Assembly (NCBI RefSeq): GCF_019966595.1
Contig: NZ_JAINFJ010000009.1
Span: forward strand, 1 to 64,000
Origin: Oricola indica
GTDB lineage: Bacteria; Pseudomonadota; Alphaproteobacteria; Rhizobiales; Rhizobiaceae
Direction: 5' to 3'
Length of the DNA: 64,000 nucleotides
This document shows, piece by piece, positions 33,006-41,661 of this stretch; position 1 is the first letter of the stretch; each line of letters begins with the position of its first letter. Both the position numbers and the translations under genes were made by a program. A model generated the notes under the pieces. The model was not told the DNA's origin, made no database searches, and was given only the letters and a program-made list of their open reading frames with translations.

Positions 33006-34031
33006 TCAGGCGATGCCGTGCCGGTCGGCCGACGAATAGCGGCCGGTGACGAAATGCTCGATCTGGCGTTCGATGTCGCCGAGCAGCGAGCTTGCGCCGA
33101 AGCGGAAGAGATCGGGTTTCAGCCAGGGGTCGCCCAGTTCCTCCTTCATCAGGATCAGCCAGGCGATCGCGTCCTTGGCGGTGCGAATGCCGCCGGCAGG
33201 CTTGAAGCCGCAGACATTGCCCGTCGCTTCCAGGAAATCCCGCACCGAACGCACCATGACGAGGCTCACCGGAAGCGTCGCGTTCACTGCCTCCATGCCG
33301 GTTGACGTCTTGACGAAATCCGCACCTGCCATCATCGCGACCATCGAGGCCTTGTAGACATTGGTGAGGGTTTTCAGTTCCCCGGTCGCGAGGATCGCCT
33401 TCATATGCGCCTCGCCGCAGGTCTCGCGCATTTCGCGCACTTCCTCGTAGAGCGCGGTCCAGTTGCCGGTCAGGACATGACGGCGGGAGATCACGATATC
33501 GATCTCGTGCGCGCCGTGATCGACCGCGTATCGGATCTCGGCGAGCCGGTCGCGCATCGGCGTTAGCCCGGCCGGAAAGCCTGTCGCCACCGAGGCCACG
33601 GGAACGCCGGATCCTTCCAGGGCGCTCACCGCCGGTGCGACCATCTCCGGATAGACGCAGACCGCGCCGGTCGTCAGCCGCCGGCCTTCGAGGCCGAGCG
33701 CCTTGACGAGATCGGCGCGCAGCGGATTGCGTGCCTTGGCGCAAAGCCGCTCGACACGCCCGGGCGTGTCGTCGCCCGCCAGTGTCGTCAGGTCGATGCA
33801 TTCGATGGCGCGCAGCAGCCAAGCCGCCTGCCACTCCTTCTTGACCGTGCGTCGCGTCGTCAGCGCCGCGGTCCGGCGCTCGGCCGCCGACAGGTTGACC
33901 GAGATGTTCTCGAACAGGTCGGGCCGGAAATCCGTTCCCGTGTTGCGCGCGCGGGTCGCCGCAAGAGAAACCAGTTGCGATCCCGTCGCGCTCTTTGCGC
34001 CGGTTTCCGCCGTCTCCGCCATGGATGTCAT
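33006..34031 (-). CDS. deoC: Deoxyribose-phosphate aldolase (341 aa)
   Basis: DeoC cleaves 2-deoxyribose-5-phosphate into acetaldehyde and glyceraldehyde-3-phosphate. The core has AVCVYPEMVAPAVSAL, VATGFPAGL, AHEIDIVISRRHVLTGNW, MKAILATGELKTLTNVYKAS, the Schiff-base lysine in GADFVKTSTGME and CGFKPAGGIRT. It is of the longer type 2 form with an N-terminal extension of about 60 residues. ATG 34031 overlaps the punA stop by four bases (ATGA), which also shows that the much longer frame to 34295 is not used. Confidence 0.95.
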   Translation of the reverse strand: MTSMAETAETGAKSATGSQLVSLAATRARNTGTDFRPDLFENISVNLSAAERRTAALTTRRTVKKEWQAAWLLRAIECIDLTTLAGDDTPGRVERLCAKARNPLRADLVKALGLEGRRLTTGAVCVYPEMVAPAVSALEGSGVPVASVATGFPAGLTPMRDRLAEIRYAVDHGAHEIDIVISRRHVLTGNWTALYEEVREMRETCGEAHMKAILATGELKTLTNVYKASMVAMMAGADFVKTSTGMEAVNATLPVSLVMVRSVRDFLEATGNVCGFKPAGGIRTAKDAIAWLILMKEELGDPWLKPDLFRFGASSLLGDIERQIEHFVTGRYSSADRHGIA

Positions 34032-34825
34032 TGCATGTCCCCGATGGCCCGCGTCAGGATCGCCTGCAGCTTCCCGCCGCCGATCGGCGCCATGTCCTTG
34101 GTCTCGGTATGCGACAGTTCCCCGCCGGTCATCCCGGCTCCGTAATTGGTGATGACCGAACAGGCGGCGCATGACAGGCCGAGGAAACGCCCCAGGATGA
34201 CCTCCGGCACGGTCGACATGCCGACCGCGTCCGCACCCATCGTCTGGGCCATGCGGATTTCCGCCGGTGTTTCGAAGCTTGGCCCGGAAAACCACATATA
34301 GACGCCATGGCCGATGGCGATGCCTTCGTCCTCGGCCGCTTTTTCGATGCGCTGGCGCAACTCCGTGTCATAGGCCGACGTCATGCCGACGAAACGCGCA
34401 TCGCTCTCTTCGCCGATCAGCGGGTTGGTGCCGGAGAAATTGATGTGGTCGGTGATCAGCATCACCGAACCGGGCGGCAGGTCCTCGCGCAGCGAACCGG
34501 CGGCGTTGGTCAGGATCAGCTTCTCGATGCCGAGGCCCTTGAGAACCTCCAGAACCGGTCGCATCGCTGCCGCGTCGCCCTTTTCGTAGTAATGCACGCG
34601 GCCGGACAGAAGCAGCACCGGCGTGCCGCCGATTGAACCCGCCACGACTTCGCCGGCATGGCCGCTGACGCCGCTTTCCGGGAAGCCCTGCAGGGTCGAA
34701 TAGGGCACGTGAACGGCGTTCTCGACGGCTTTCACCAGACCGCCCAGCCCGGATCCGAGCACGAGCGCAACGCGCGGGACGAGGCCGTTCAGCGCCTCGA
34801 TGATGGTGTCGCTCGCCGTCTTCAT
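34028..34825 (-). CDS. Purine nucleoside phosphorylase, trimeric PunA/XapA type (265 aa)
   Basis: It phosphorolyses purine (deoxy)nucleosides to base and (deoxy)ribose-1-phosphate. Family markers are ALVLGSGLGGLV, GFPESGVSGHAGEVV, LSGRVHYYEKGD, ILTNAAGSLREDLPPGSVML and HINFSGTNPL, with the C-terminal AVGMSTVPEVILG and VITNYGAGM. Both ends overlap neighbours by four bases (cdd upstream, deoC downstream), so the three are translationally coupled. The symbol punA would be apt, but xapA-like members also exist. Confidence 0.93.
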   Translation of the reverse strand: MKTASDTIIEALNGLVPRVALVLGSGLGGLVKAVENAVHVPYSTLQGFPESGVSGHAGEVVAGSIGGTPVLLLSGRVHYYEKGDAAAMRPVLEVLKGLGIEKLILTNAAGSLREDLPPGSVMLITDHINFSGTNPLIGEESDARFVGMTSAYDTELRQRIEKAAEDEGIAIGHGVYMWFSGPSFETPAEIRMAQTMGADAVGMSTVPEVILGRFLGLSCAACSVITNYGAGMTGGELSHTETKDMAPIGGGKLQAILTRAIGDMQ

Positions 34826-35220
34826 GTCGACAGGATCTCCGTCTTGAACCCGAGTGGCAGGAGGTCGACCATGGTTATCGTTTTGGTGATGCCGGCCTGG
34901 TCGGTCAGGTGCACGCGGGCATCCGGTGGGGCGAATTCGGCGAGCCTCTGCCGGCAGCCGCCACAGGGCGTGCATTCGTCGAGCCGTTCCGCCGTGACGC
35001 AGATATCGGTGATCCTGCCGCCGCCGCCCATCACGTAATGCCCCAGCGCGGTCGTTTCTGCGCACCAGCCTTCCGGAAAGCTCACCACCTCGATATTCGC
35101 GCCGGTGAAGACCCGTCCGTCCTCGGTCAGGATCGCCGCTCCGACGGGAAATTTCGAATAGGGCGAATGTGTCTTCGCCATGGCCTCGCGCGCAGCCGAA
35201 AAAAGGTCGTCCAGTGTCAT
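34822..35220 (-). CDS. cdd: Cytidine deaminase (132 aa)
   Basis: Cdd deaminates cytidine and deoxycytidine to (deoxy)uridine. The zinc site is formed by NIEVVSFPEGWCAETTALGH (cysteine and glutamate) and CTPCGGCRQRLAEF. The N-terminus AAREAMAKTHSPYSKFPVGA is typical and the length matches the tetrameric class. It is the first gene of the salvage operon and overlaps the next by four bases. A longer frame toward 35943 is antisense to slyX and the SLC13 gene and is rejected. Confidence 0.96.
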   Translation of the reverse strand: MTLDDLFSAAREAMAKTHSPYSKFPVGAAILTEDGRVFTGANIEVVSFPEGWCAETTALGHYVMGGGGRITDICVTAERLDECTPCGGCRQRLAEFAPPDARVHLTDQAGITKTITMVDLLPLGFKTEILST

Positions 35221-35433
35221 TCCGTTGTGTCCCGGCGGTATCCGGCCGCCGATACCGGCCCGCGCTCGGACGCGCGGGAATTTGAGGTTCCGCCGCGACC
35301 GTAGCACGGCTTTGCGCCGATTCCAGCCGCGAAAAGGCGCCGTTACCCGCGATGTCGCATTGCGCGCAATGCTAGTCCCTTTCCGCAACTCCCGGACCCC
35401 GCTAGAATGAAAGGTGACCGCAGGGAGATGCGC

Positions 35434-35646
35434 ATGGCCAAAAGCGACACGGATCGGCTGGACGAATTGGAAATCCTCGCCGCCCATCAGGCGCGCATCA
35501 TCGAGGATCTGAACGATACGGTGATCCGGCAGGGCCGCGCGATCGACCGCCTCGAACGCCTGGTCGAGGCGCTTGTCGAACGTTTCAGGACGGTAGAGGA
35601 GCAGGTTCAGTCCGGTGTTCCCGTCGCCAAACCGCCGCATTGGTAA
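35434..35646 (+). CDS. slyX: SlyX family protein (70 aa)
   Basis: Small coiled-coil protein of the SlyX family: RLDELEILAAHQARIIEDLN and the following VIRQGRAIDRLERLVEALVE heptads end in VAKPPHW, the family tail PPHW/Y. GGGAG at 35423-35427 sets the ATG at 35434; upstream codons in frame are not needed. Function is unknown even in E. coli. It is followed closely by the SLC13 permease. Confidence 0.9.
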   Translation: MAKSDTDRLDELEILAAHQARIIEDLNDTVIRQGRAIDRLERLVEALVERFRTVEEQVQSGVPVAKPPHW

Positions 35647-35664
35647 CCCGGGGTCGTCGATTCG

Positions 35665-37461
35665 ATGCCTGACTTGATGGAATACGGCGTCGTTGCGCCG
35701 TCTGTCGTCGCGCTCGTCATCCTGGCGATGCTGGTGGCTTTCGTCGCCGAATGGCGTCCGCCGGAAATCACGGCAGGTGTCGCCGTGTCGGTGCTGCTGG
35801 TCACCGGCATTCTCGACATTTCCGATGTTCTCGGCGTTCTGTCGTCGAGCGCGCCGGCGACGATCGGGGCAATGTTCGTCCTGTCGGCGGCGCTGATCCG
35901 CACGGGCGCGATCGAGCGCTTCGCCCGTTTCGTCACCACCCATGCGCGAACCTCGCCCATGGTCGCCTATCTGGCATTCCTCGTGGCGGTGGCCGCGGCC
36001 TCCGCCTTCATGAACAACACACCGCTGGTCATGCTGATGATCCCGGTCGCGACCTCGATGGCCCGCGAGATGGGAGAATCCCCGTCGCGCATCCTGATCC
36101 CGCTGTCCTATGCGGCGATCCTTGGCGGCACCTGCACATTGATCGGAACCTCGACCAACCTGTTGGTAGACGGCGTCTCACGCGACCTCGGCCTTGAGCC
36201 CTTCCATATTCTCGAAATCGCGCCTGTCGGCATCGTCATCACGCTGCTCGGCATCGCCGCAATGATGCTCGGGCGCCGATTGCTGCCGGATCGCGAGACG
36301 GTTTCGGGTGTCGCGGGGTCGCCTGCGGACCGCAAGTTCATCGTCCAGGCGGTGATCGACGAGGACTCGCCTCATGTCGGCGCGCTGGTGCGCTCGATCG
36401 GAGCCTTCAACAGGCCGGATCGACGTCTGGTCGACGTTATTCGCGCCAATGTCTCGCTGCGCCGCGAACTCGACGAGACCGCGCTGGAAGCGGGCGACAT
36501 CGTCGTCCTGCGCACGCCGGTCGCCGAAATCCTTTCGATGAAGGAAGAGAGCGGCGTGACGCTTGGCGCGGCGAGCCGCATCCATCAGACTGCCGCGCGC
36601 TCCTCGGCGGTTGTCGAGATCCTGATCGGTCCCGGCGCGCGCGTGCTCGGCCGCACCTTGCGGCATTTGCGGCTTTGGCGGCGCTACGGCGTCTACCCCA
36701 TGGCGCTGCATCGCGGCGGCATGAACATGGCGGACAGTTTCGAGACCACGCCGCTGACCGTCGGCGACACGCTTCTGGTGGAGGGCGCCCCGGAAGACCT
36801 CGCCCGTTTCGCCGAAGACAACAATCTCGTCAATGTCGCACAGCCGAGCGTTCGCGGTTTTCGGCGCGCCAAAGCGCCATTGGCGATCGCCATCACGGCA
36901 AGCGTGGTTGTCGGCGCGGCCGCTGGCGTCATGCCGATTGCCGCACTCGCGCTAATCGGCGCGGTGCTGGTTCTCGTCTTGCGCTGCGTCGAGGTCGACG
37001 AGGCTGTGCAATCTGTCGATTGGCGCGTGCTCGGTCTGATCTTCGCGATGCTGTCTGTCGGCGTGGCGATGGATCGCACGGGCCTGGTTCGCATTGTCGT
37101 GGATGCCGCCGCGCCGCTGCTCGCCGGATTTCCGCCGCTGGTCGCGCTCGCCGCCGTCTATATCCTGGCGACCGTGCTGACCGAGATCGTCACAAACAAC
37201 GCGGTTGCCGTCATTGTCACGCCTGTCGCGGTCGGTCTTGCCGCAACGCTGGGTCTCGACGCGCGGCCTTTCGTCGTTGCGGTCATGGTTGCAGCCTCTG
37301 CAAGCTTCATGACGCCCATCGGCTATCAGACCAACACCTTGGTGTACAATGCCGGTGGCTACCGTTTCTCCGACTTCCTGCGTCTTGGATTCCTGATGGA
37401 TATGACGACGTTTGTTTCCGCAATGATTGTTATTCCGATGGTTTGGCCGCTGACCGATTGA
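35665..37461 (+). CDS. SLC13/DASS-type permease with TrkA_C domains (598 aa)
   Basis: Sodium/anion symporter of the divalent anion family. The N-terminal membrane half has FMNNTPLVMLMIPVA and the substrate hairpin GGTCTLIGTSTNLLV; the second half has TNNAVAVIVTPVAVG and MTPIGYQTNTLVYNAGGY. Between them about residues 225-395 form two cytosolic RCK_C (TrkA_C) modules (VLRTPVAEIL, TVGDTLLVEGAPEDL). Likely ions are sulfate, dicarboxylate or similar; the sequence does not decide. It starts 19 bases after slyX. Length is typical of the TrkA_C-containing members. Confidence 0.9.
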   Translation: MPDLMEYGVVAPSVVALVILAMLVAFVAEWRPPEITAGVAVSVLLVTGILDISDVLGVLSSSAPATIGAMFVLSAALIRTGAIERFARFVTTHARTSPMVAYLAFLVAVAAASAFMNNTPLVMLMIPVATSMAREMGESPSRILIPLSYAAILGGTCTLIGTSTNLLVDGVSRDLGLEPFHILEIAPVGIVITLLGIAAMMLGRRLLPDRETVSGVAGSPADRKFIVQAVIDEDSPHVGALVRSIGAFNRPDRRLVDVIRANVSLRRELDETALEAGDIVVLRTPVAEILSMKEESGVTLGAASRIHQTAARSSAVVEILIGPGARVLGRTLRHLRLWRRYGVYPMALHRGGMNMADSFETTPLTVGDTLLVEGAPEDLARFAEDNNLVNVAQPSVRGFRRAKAPLAIAITASVVVGAAAGVMPIAALALIGAVLVLVLRCVEVDEAVQSVDWRVLGLIFAMLSVGVAMDRTGLVRIVVDAAAPLLAGFPPLVALAAVYILATVLTEIVTNNAVAVIVTPVAVGLAATLGLDARPFVVAVMVAASASFMTPIGYQTNTLVYNAGGYRFSDFLRLGFLMDMTTFVSAMIVIPMVWPLTD

Positions 37462-37601
37462 TATTGTGCATTATTGCGGCGCCTTATTCTTTTTTAATTG
37501 GCGGATAAATTCTCGAAAGCTTGAAGTTATTGTCTGGAAATATGAGGGTTTCTGTCCGAATTTCATTACGGATTTCGATAGTTATTTCTTGCTGGTTTAT
37601 C

Positions 37602-37630
37602 TTGGCTAAAAAGTGCATCTAGTATATATA
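37602..37630 (+). promoter_or_regulatory. Sigma70-type promoter of the luxR-like gene
   Basis: TTGGCT (37602-37607) and TATATA (37625-37630) are separated by 17 bases in an AT-rich intergenic block (37462-37673), 44 bases upstream of the regulator ATG. The remaining bases of that block contain no gene. Confidence 0.45.
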
Positions 37631-37673
37631 TTATCCGGGTCGCATTCCCGGTCTCGCTTCGGGGGGTAGCCAG

Positions 37674-38450
37674 ATGCAAGATATCCGAAGATTGCATGGT
37701 GACGAGGACACGCATGGAGCTGCGACCAAGTTAACCGGTGAATCTGTCGAGGCAGTCAGGCAGATCGCGGGCGCCCGCACCAGCTACGACATTTTCAAGA
37801 TATTAAAGAACTACCTTCCCGCCTTTGGCCTCGATTATTTTATCGTTTTCGTTTCGCGAGACGACGGGGAAACCAAGCTCGATGACAGGGTTGTTCTCAC
37901 CAATTGGGACAGCGAAGTAATCCACCGCTGCATGGACGAGGACTATTATCACTGGTCCTTTGTCCAGGAATTGCGCAATTCGGTCTTGCCCGAAGTCAAG
38001 TCGTTGACCCGTTATCTTGAAAACGGCGACGAAGCGGACAATCCGGAACTCGGCAAATTCCTTTTGGCGCGCGGTTACAATGCATTCGTTCATCTGCCGG
38101 CGCGCAGCAGCATCGGGCGCGTCGGGATGATTTCCTTTGCCGGCCGGCGCGACGATGTGGGTATTGGCGAGATGATGCAGCTCAATTTCGTCGCGGAACA
38201 TGCATTCGAACAGTTGATCCGCATCGTCGGTGATGTTGACGCACGCGAGAATCCTCTCAGCGAACGTGAGATCGAATGCCTGAAGGCGGCGGCGCGGGGA
38301 TTCAGCGTGGCGGAAACCAGCGACCGCGTCGGAATCACCACGCACACGGTCAATTATCACCTCGCCAACGCGCAGAAAAAGCTTGAAGCGCGCAACAAGC
38401 TGCAAGCTGTCGTCAACGCGATACAGCATGGCTGGCTCGGAAAGTACTGA
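37674..38450 (+). CDS. LuxR family regulator with autoinducer-binding domain (258 aa)
   Basis: The C-terminal domain is a classical GerE HTH: NPLSEREIECLKAAARGFSV, then ETSDRVGITTHTVNYHLANA and QKKLEARNKLQAVV. The N-terminal 180 residues resemble the autoinducer-binding domain (FGLDYFIVFVSRDD, LARGYNAFVHLPARSSIGRV). The canonical motif of AHL receptors (W..Y, then D-P) is altered: the stretch NWDSEVIHRCMDEDYYHWSF has no DP pair. No luxI synthase is in the window, so it may be a LuxR solo responding to another signal or to none. A G-rich ribosome site precedes the ATG. It converges on a YadA-like adhesin gene. Confidence 0.9.
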   Translation: MQDIRRLHGDEDTHGAATKLTGESVEAVRQIAGARTSYDIFKILKNYLPAFGLDYFIVFVSRDDGETKLDDRVVLTNWDSEVIHRCMDEDYYHWSFVQELRNSVLPEVKSLTRYLENGDEADNPELGKFLLARGYNAFVHLPARSSIGRVGMISFAGRRDDVGIGEMMQLNFVAEHAFEQLIRIVGDVDARENPLSEREIECLKAAARGFSVAETSDRVGITTHTVNYHLANAQKKLEARNKLQAVVNAIQHGWLGKY

Positions 38451-38475
38451 GCTTCGCGTAGAATTGCGTAATCAA

Positions 38476-38511
38476 AAAGCCCGCGCGTTTCACCGGATAC
38501 GCACGGGCTTT
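38476..38511. terminator. Bidirectional terminator between luxR-like and adhesin genes
   Basis: AAAGCCCG (38476-38483) pairs with CGGGCTTT (38504-38511), extended after one mismatch by GCGT/ACGC. A-rich and T-rich flanks on the two strands suit termination of both converging transcripts. Confidence 0.75.
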
Positions 38512-38553
38512 CCTTCTGACCGGGACCCGAGTTGCCCCGTGTCATGAAAGGGT

Positions 38554-40122
38554 TCAGAATTCGCCGGACAGGCCGGCGCGCGCGCCGGGCACGCCGGTTG
38601 CGTTCAGGCTCATCGCTGCATTGAAACTCACAGGTGTGCTTCCGGGCAGCCGGTGCGCCACGGCGAAGCCGGACGCCCATTCTCCCTTGAACGTTGCCAC
38701 ATTCGCCGCCCAGGTCGTGCGTCCCGGCGCCGATGGCATCGGTGCCTGCGCCATCGCCATGGCGGCCGCGATACCCTGCCGCGATTCGGTACGCACGTCG
38801 TCGATCCGGTTGCTGAGTTCGGTAACGTCGCTGTCGAAATTGTTGATGATATCGGCCAGCAGGTCTTCGGCTGCGACGGTTGCGAGATTGCCGCCTGCGT
38901 CCGAGGTCACGATACCGACCGGACCGGATTGCGCCGCCAGGCTCGCCGCCGAGGAGACGCCCGACATGGTGTATGTGTTGGCTGCCGTGCCGAAGCTCAT
39001 TTGCCCGACGCGGGTCGTCGTCGCGCCTGCGCCGATGGCCGTGGATCCGTCTTCGTCGGCGGTTGCGCCCGCGCCTACGGCGGTCGCACTGGCCCCTCCG
39101 GCGGATGCCGATGTGCCATAGGCCGTGGCCTCCGCGCCTCCGGCGCTCGATCCGTAGCCGGTGGCCAGCGCGTCATCGCCGGTGGCGCTTGCGTCCGCGT
39201 AGCCGTTCGTGTTGTTGGCCGCGATCACGCCGAAGCCGCTGTCGAGCGCCGCCAGCGCCGATCCGACGTCGTTGTAGACCGATCCCCGGATCGTATAGCT
39301 CGGACCGGTGAAAATCCCCGTTGTGGCGTCGAAGCCCGCACCGCCGCCGATCGCGCCTGCAAGATCGTTCCCCACGGAGCGCAGCTGACGCAGATTGACC
39401 GCATCGGTGTCCTCGGTGCCGCCGGCGACATTGGTGATCTGCCGTTCGCTGCCGGCCGAACCGACGGAGAAGGCGCCTGCCGTCGATGCGACAGCCGTTC
39501 CGGAGAAGTCTTCCGCGCCGCCGCCCATGCCGTCACGATCGGCCGTCGAATCCGCGCCGATCGCAACTCCGCCTTCCGCGGTTGTCGACGAATCTCTTCC
39601 GATCGCCACGCCATCGACCGCATCCACCGACCCTCGCAAACCGAGCGCAATCGCGCTGGTGGCGGTCGGGTCCGTGTCGGCATCGTTGCCGATGGCGATC
39701 GAGTTGATTTCGCCTGCATTGGCCAGGGGATTGGATGTGCCGCCCAGCGAACTGACCGTGCCGCCGCCGATCGCGATACCGGCATTCTCGTCGATGACGA
39801 TATCGTCTGCGACCAGATTGCAATTGTCCGAACTCGTCACCGGATTGTTGTCTTCGTCGAGAACTGTCAGTCCGATATTCTCCTGGCTCAGGACATCGAC
39901 GATATTGGTGTTCACATCGCCGATGATCGCGTTGAGCACTGGATCGAGCAGCCCTGAAAGCAGGCCGGATGACGTGTCGGTCACCGAATTGAGCAGCGGC
40001 ATGTCCACGCTGAGCCCGGTACAAACATCGACCAGCGATTGCGCCTTGGCGGGCGAGAAAGTTGAAAAGGCGCCGATCGCAATGAGCGATGACGCTGCGG
40101 CCAGTCTGAATCGGTACGGCAT
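38554..40122 (-). CDS. YadA-like trimeric autotransporter adhesin (522 aa)
   Basis: The protein begins with a signal peptide (LAAASSLIAIGAFSTFSPAK, then AQS). The head consists of YadA-type repeats with SAIALGLRGSV, GVAIGRDSS, GGVAIGADST and later ATAVGAGATA, each carrying the xxAxG motif. A neck follows (RQITNVAGGTEDTDAVNLRQ), then a coiled coil (DVTELSNRIDDVRTESRQG) and the C-terminal four-strand anchor (GEWASGFAVAHRLPG, VSFNAAMSLN). It is a small member of the family, similar in plan to the Brucella BtaE/BtaF adhesins, and likely sits in the outer membrane. It faces the LuxR-like gene across a shared terminator. Confidence 0.93.
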   Translation of the reverse strand: MPYRFRLAAASSLIAIGAFSTFSPAKAQSLVDVCTGLSVDMPLLNSVTDTSSGLLSGLLDPVLNAIIGDVNTNIVDVLSQENIGLTVLDEDNNPVTSSDNCNLVADDIVIDENAGIAIGGGTVSSLGGTSNPLANAGEINSIAIGNDADTDPTATSAIALGLRGSVDAVDGVAIGRDSSTTAEGGVAIGADSTADRDGMGGGAEDFSGTAVASTAGAFSVGSAGSERQITNVAGGTEDTDAVNLRQLRSVGNDLAGAIGGGAGFDATTGIFTGPSYTIRGSVYNDVGSALAALDSGFGVIAANNTNGYADASATGDDALATGYGSSAGGAEATAYGTSASAGGASATAVGAGATADEDGSTAIGAGATTTRVGQMSFGTAANTYTMSGVSSAASLAAQSGPVGIVTSDAGGNLATVAAEDLLADIINNFDSDVTELSNRIDDVRTESRQGIAAAMAMAQAPMPSAPGRTTWAANVATFKGEWASGFAVAHRLPGSTPVSFNAAMSLNATGVPGARAGLSGEF

Positions 40123-40360
40123 ACTCGTATCCCCGGTGAAACCCCAACCGGATGAAGTGAGCCACGGGCATGCTTAGCAGGCGGATAAACGGGAACTGTA
40201 TTTACAAGCTGTCGTGAAGTCCTGCGTAAATGTTCAGGATAAAAAAGTATGAACTGTTAAGCCGTGTAAAGACTCAATACAAAATAACCCGGCCAATTTC
40301 ACTGTGATAATTCATAGGATTGGCGAAAATGCCGCTCACTGCCCGGTTGGCGTGAAGAGC

Positions 40361-40597
40361 TCAGCGCGGATAGGCGCCGGGCTGCACCTTGCACCAATCG
40401 GGATCGTCACCTGTCACGTCGAGGATTGCCTGGCGCAATGCCGCCGTTAGCGTATGCACTGCCCTGTAGTCGGGACCACGCGGTTCCAGCGCATGAAGAT
40501 AGCCTGCGAGGCCGTGATGAAATTTCGTGATGTCGCCCACGAACCGGGCGCGTTCGATTTCGGTCATGGACCGGCGGCGTGTGTGGCGTCGTACCAT
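40361..40597 (-). CDS. Small conserved hypothetical protein (78 aa), paralogue of 365-634
   Basis: A GGGGAG site precedes ATG 40597. The sequence starts MVRRHTRRRSMTEIERARF, has the FHHGLAGYLHALEPRGPDYR block and ends DPDWCKVQPGAYPR. It aligns without gaps to the small island protein at 365-634 over about 66 residues (some 35% identity). The upstream segment of about 320 bases (40598-40915) holds only a possible 28-residue membrane peptide. Function unknown. Confidence 0.75.
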   Translation of the reverse strand: MVRRHTRRRSMTEIERARFVGDITKFHHGLAGYLHALEPRGPDYRAVHTLTAALRQAILDVTGDDPDWCKVQPGAYPR

Positions 40598-40699
40598 CGG
40601 GATCTCCCCGTGATATGTATCGCCGCGACATACCGATGCCGCGAAACCGTCCGGCGATCAACCACCAGCGGCAACACAATCGGACGTCATTTTGTCGGA

Positions 40700-40786
40700 T
40701 CAGTACGGTTCGCGCTGCAACAGCAATGCCGATACCAGCAAACCCGAGACAAACGCGATCACCGCGAACCCAATCAACCAGACCAT
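40700..40786 (-). CDS. Possible 28-residue membrane peptide
   Basis: ATG 40786 opens MVWLIGFAVIAFVSGLLVSA followed by LLLQREPY and a stop. One hydrophobic helix with a charged tail is the usual shape of bacterial small membrane proteins. A G-rich stretch (GTGGGTGGG) precedes it. No family is known. Elsewhere in 40598-40915 I see no gene. Confidence 0.35.
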   Translation of the reverse strand: MVWLIGFAVIAFVSGLLVSALLLQREPY

Positions 40787-40915
40787 CGTAACCCACCCAC
40801 TCGATGTCGGCAGCATGATCGCCGCCCCGGGTTAATCGAGCGTGAACCGCATTGAAGCTTGCGGCCTGTCGCGGCTTTTGGTTTGCTTTTCCGGGGTTTT
40901 GAGGGGTGTCAGCCG

Positions 40916-41494
40916 ATGTTTCGCAAGGTTCTTGCCGTTATCCTCCTGCTGTCATGCGCGGCATGCAGCATCGTATCCGACAAGCGCCTGATTCCGCTCG
41001 GCGAATCGGTATTCCCACTGCCGGCGAAGGCGCTGCTGGTGTCGTTCGGCGAGGGGCGCGAATCGAGCGCGTCGCGCATCAGCCGCAACGGCCGGTCCTA
41101 TGTGATGCCCGCGCCGCAAAATGACGGCCGGGACCTGAAAATCCCGGTGACCTTCTACAGGGGCCCCTCGGGTTTTCTTGTCGCCGAGGCGGAAGGCCGC
41201 AGCAAGGACAGGTCCGGATTTCACTACGTGCTCGCAAGAGTCGAGGGCGACGTGTTGACGCTTTATACGATCGACAACGCCGAAGACCTGGAAATCTTCG
41301 GCGAACTCACCGGCGGCCGCTTTCTGCAATCGCTGAAAATATCCAGCCGCAGCAATCTCTATGGCGCGTTCAGCGCCATGATCGCCAACCCCGATACGCT
41401 GATGACGGAACTGGGCCGGCTGAAGATTTTCGATCTTGCCCGCAAGGACGCATCGGCCGCCGCCGAACGGTTCGCCGCAAGTCAAGGCGAATGA
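40916..41494 (+). CDS. Putative lipoprotein (192 aa)
   Basis: The signal MFRKVLAVILLLSCAACSIV contains two candidate lipoprotein cysteines (14 in LLSC, 17 in AAC). The mature domain is a beta-rich unit of unknown function (VTFYRGPSGFLVAEAEGRSK, FHYVLARVEGDVLTLYTIDN). ATG 40916 is used because the signal starts there; the frame is open for 19 more codons upstream. It is not similar to the island lipoprotein beyond the signal. Confidence 0.78.
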   Translation: MFRKVLAVILLLSCAACSIVSDKRLIPLGESVFPLPAKALLVSFGEGRESSASRISRNGRSYVMPAPQNDGRDLKIPVTFYRGPSGFLVAEAEGRSKDRSGFHYVLARVEGDVLTLYTIDNAEDLEIFGELTGGRFLQSLKISSRSNLYGAFSAMIANPDTLMTELGRLKIFDLARKDASAAAERFAASQGE

Positions 41495-41661
41495 ATTAGC
41501 CGGTAGGTCACGGTTCGTCTCGGAAAAATACGGCAAATAGTAATAATTGCCGTAGGGAAACATGGTGCGTATCCTGTTCCAACATATGAAATGACCAAGC
41601 CTTACTCGGGGTAAGATGCCCGGATAGACATTTCATAGGCATCCGTTGCGGGGGATTTGCC

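Noticed and set aside
40190-40220. GGAAC with CGTG 16 bases later, resembling an EcfG promoter
   Set aside because: The -10 part is imperfect and it points toward the 3' end of a minus-strand gene, so no target gene fits.
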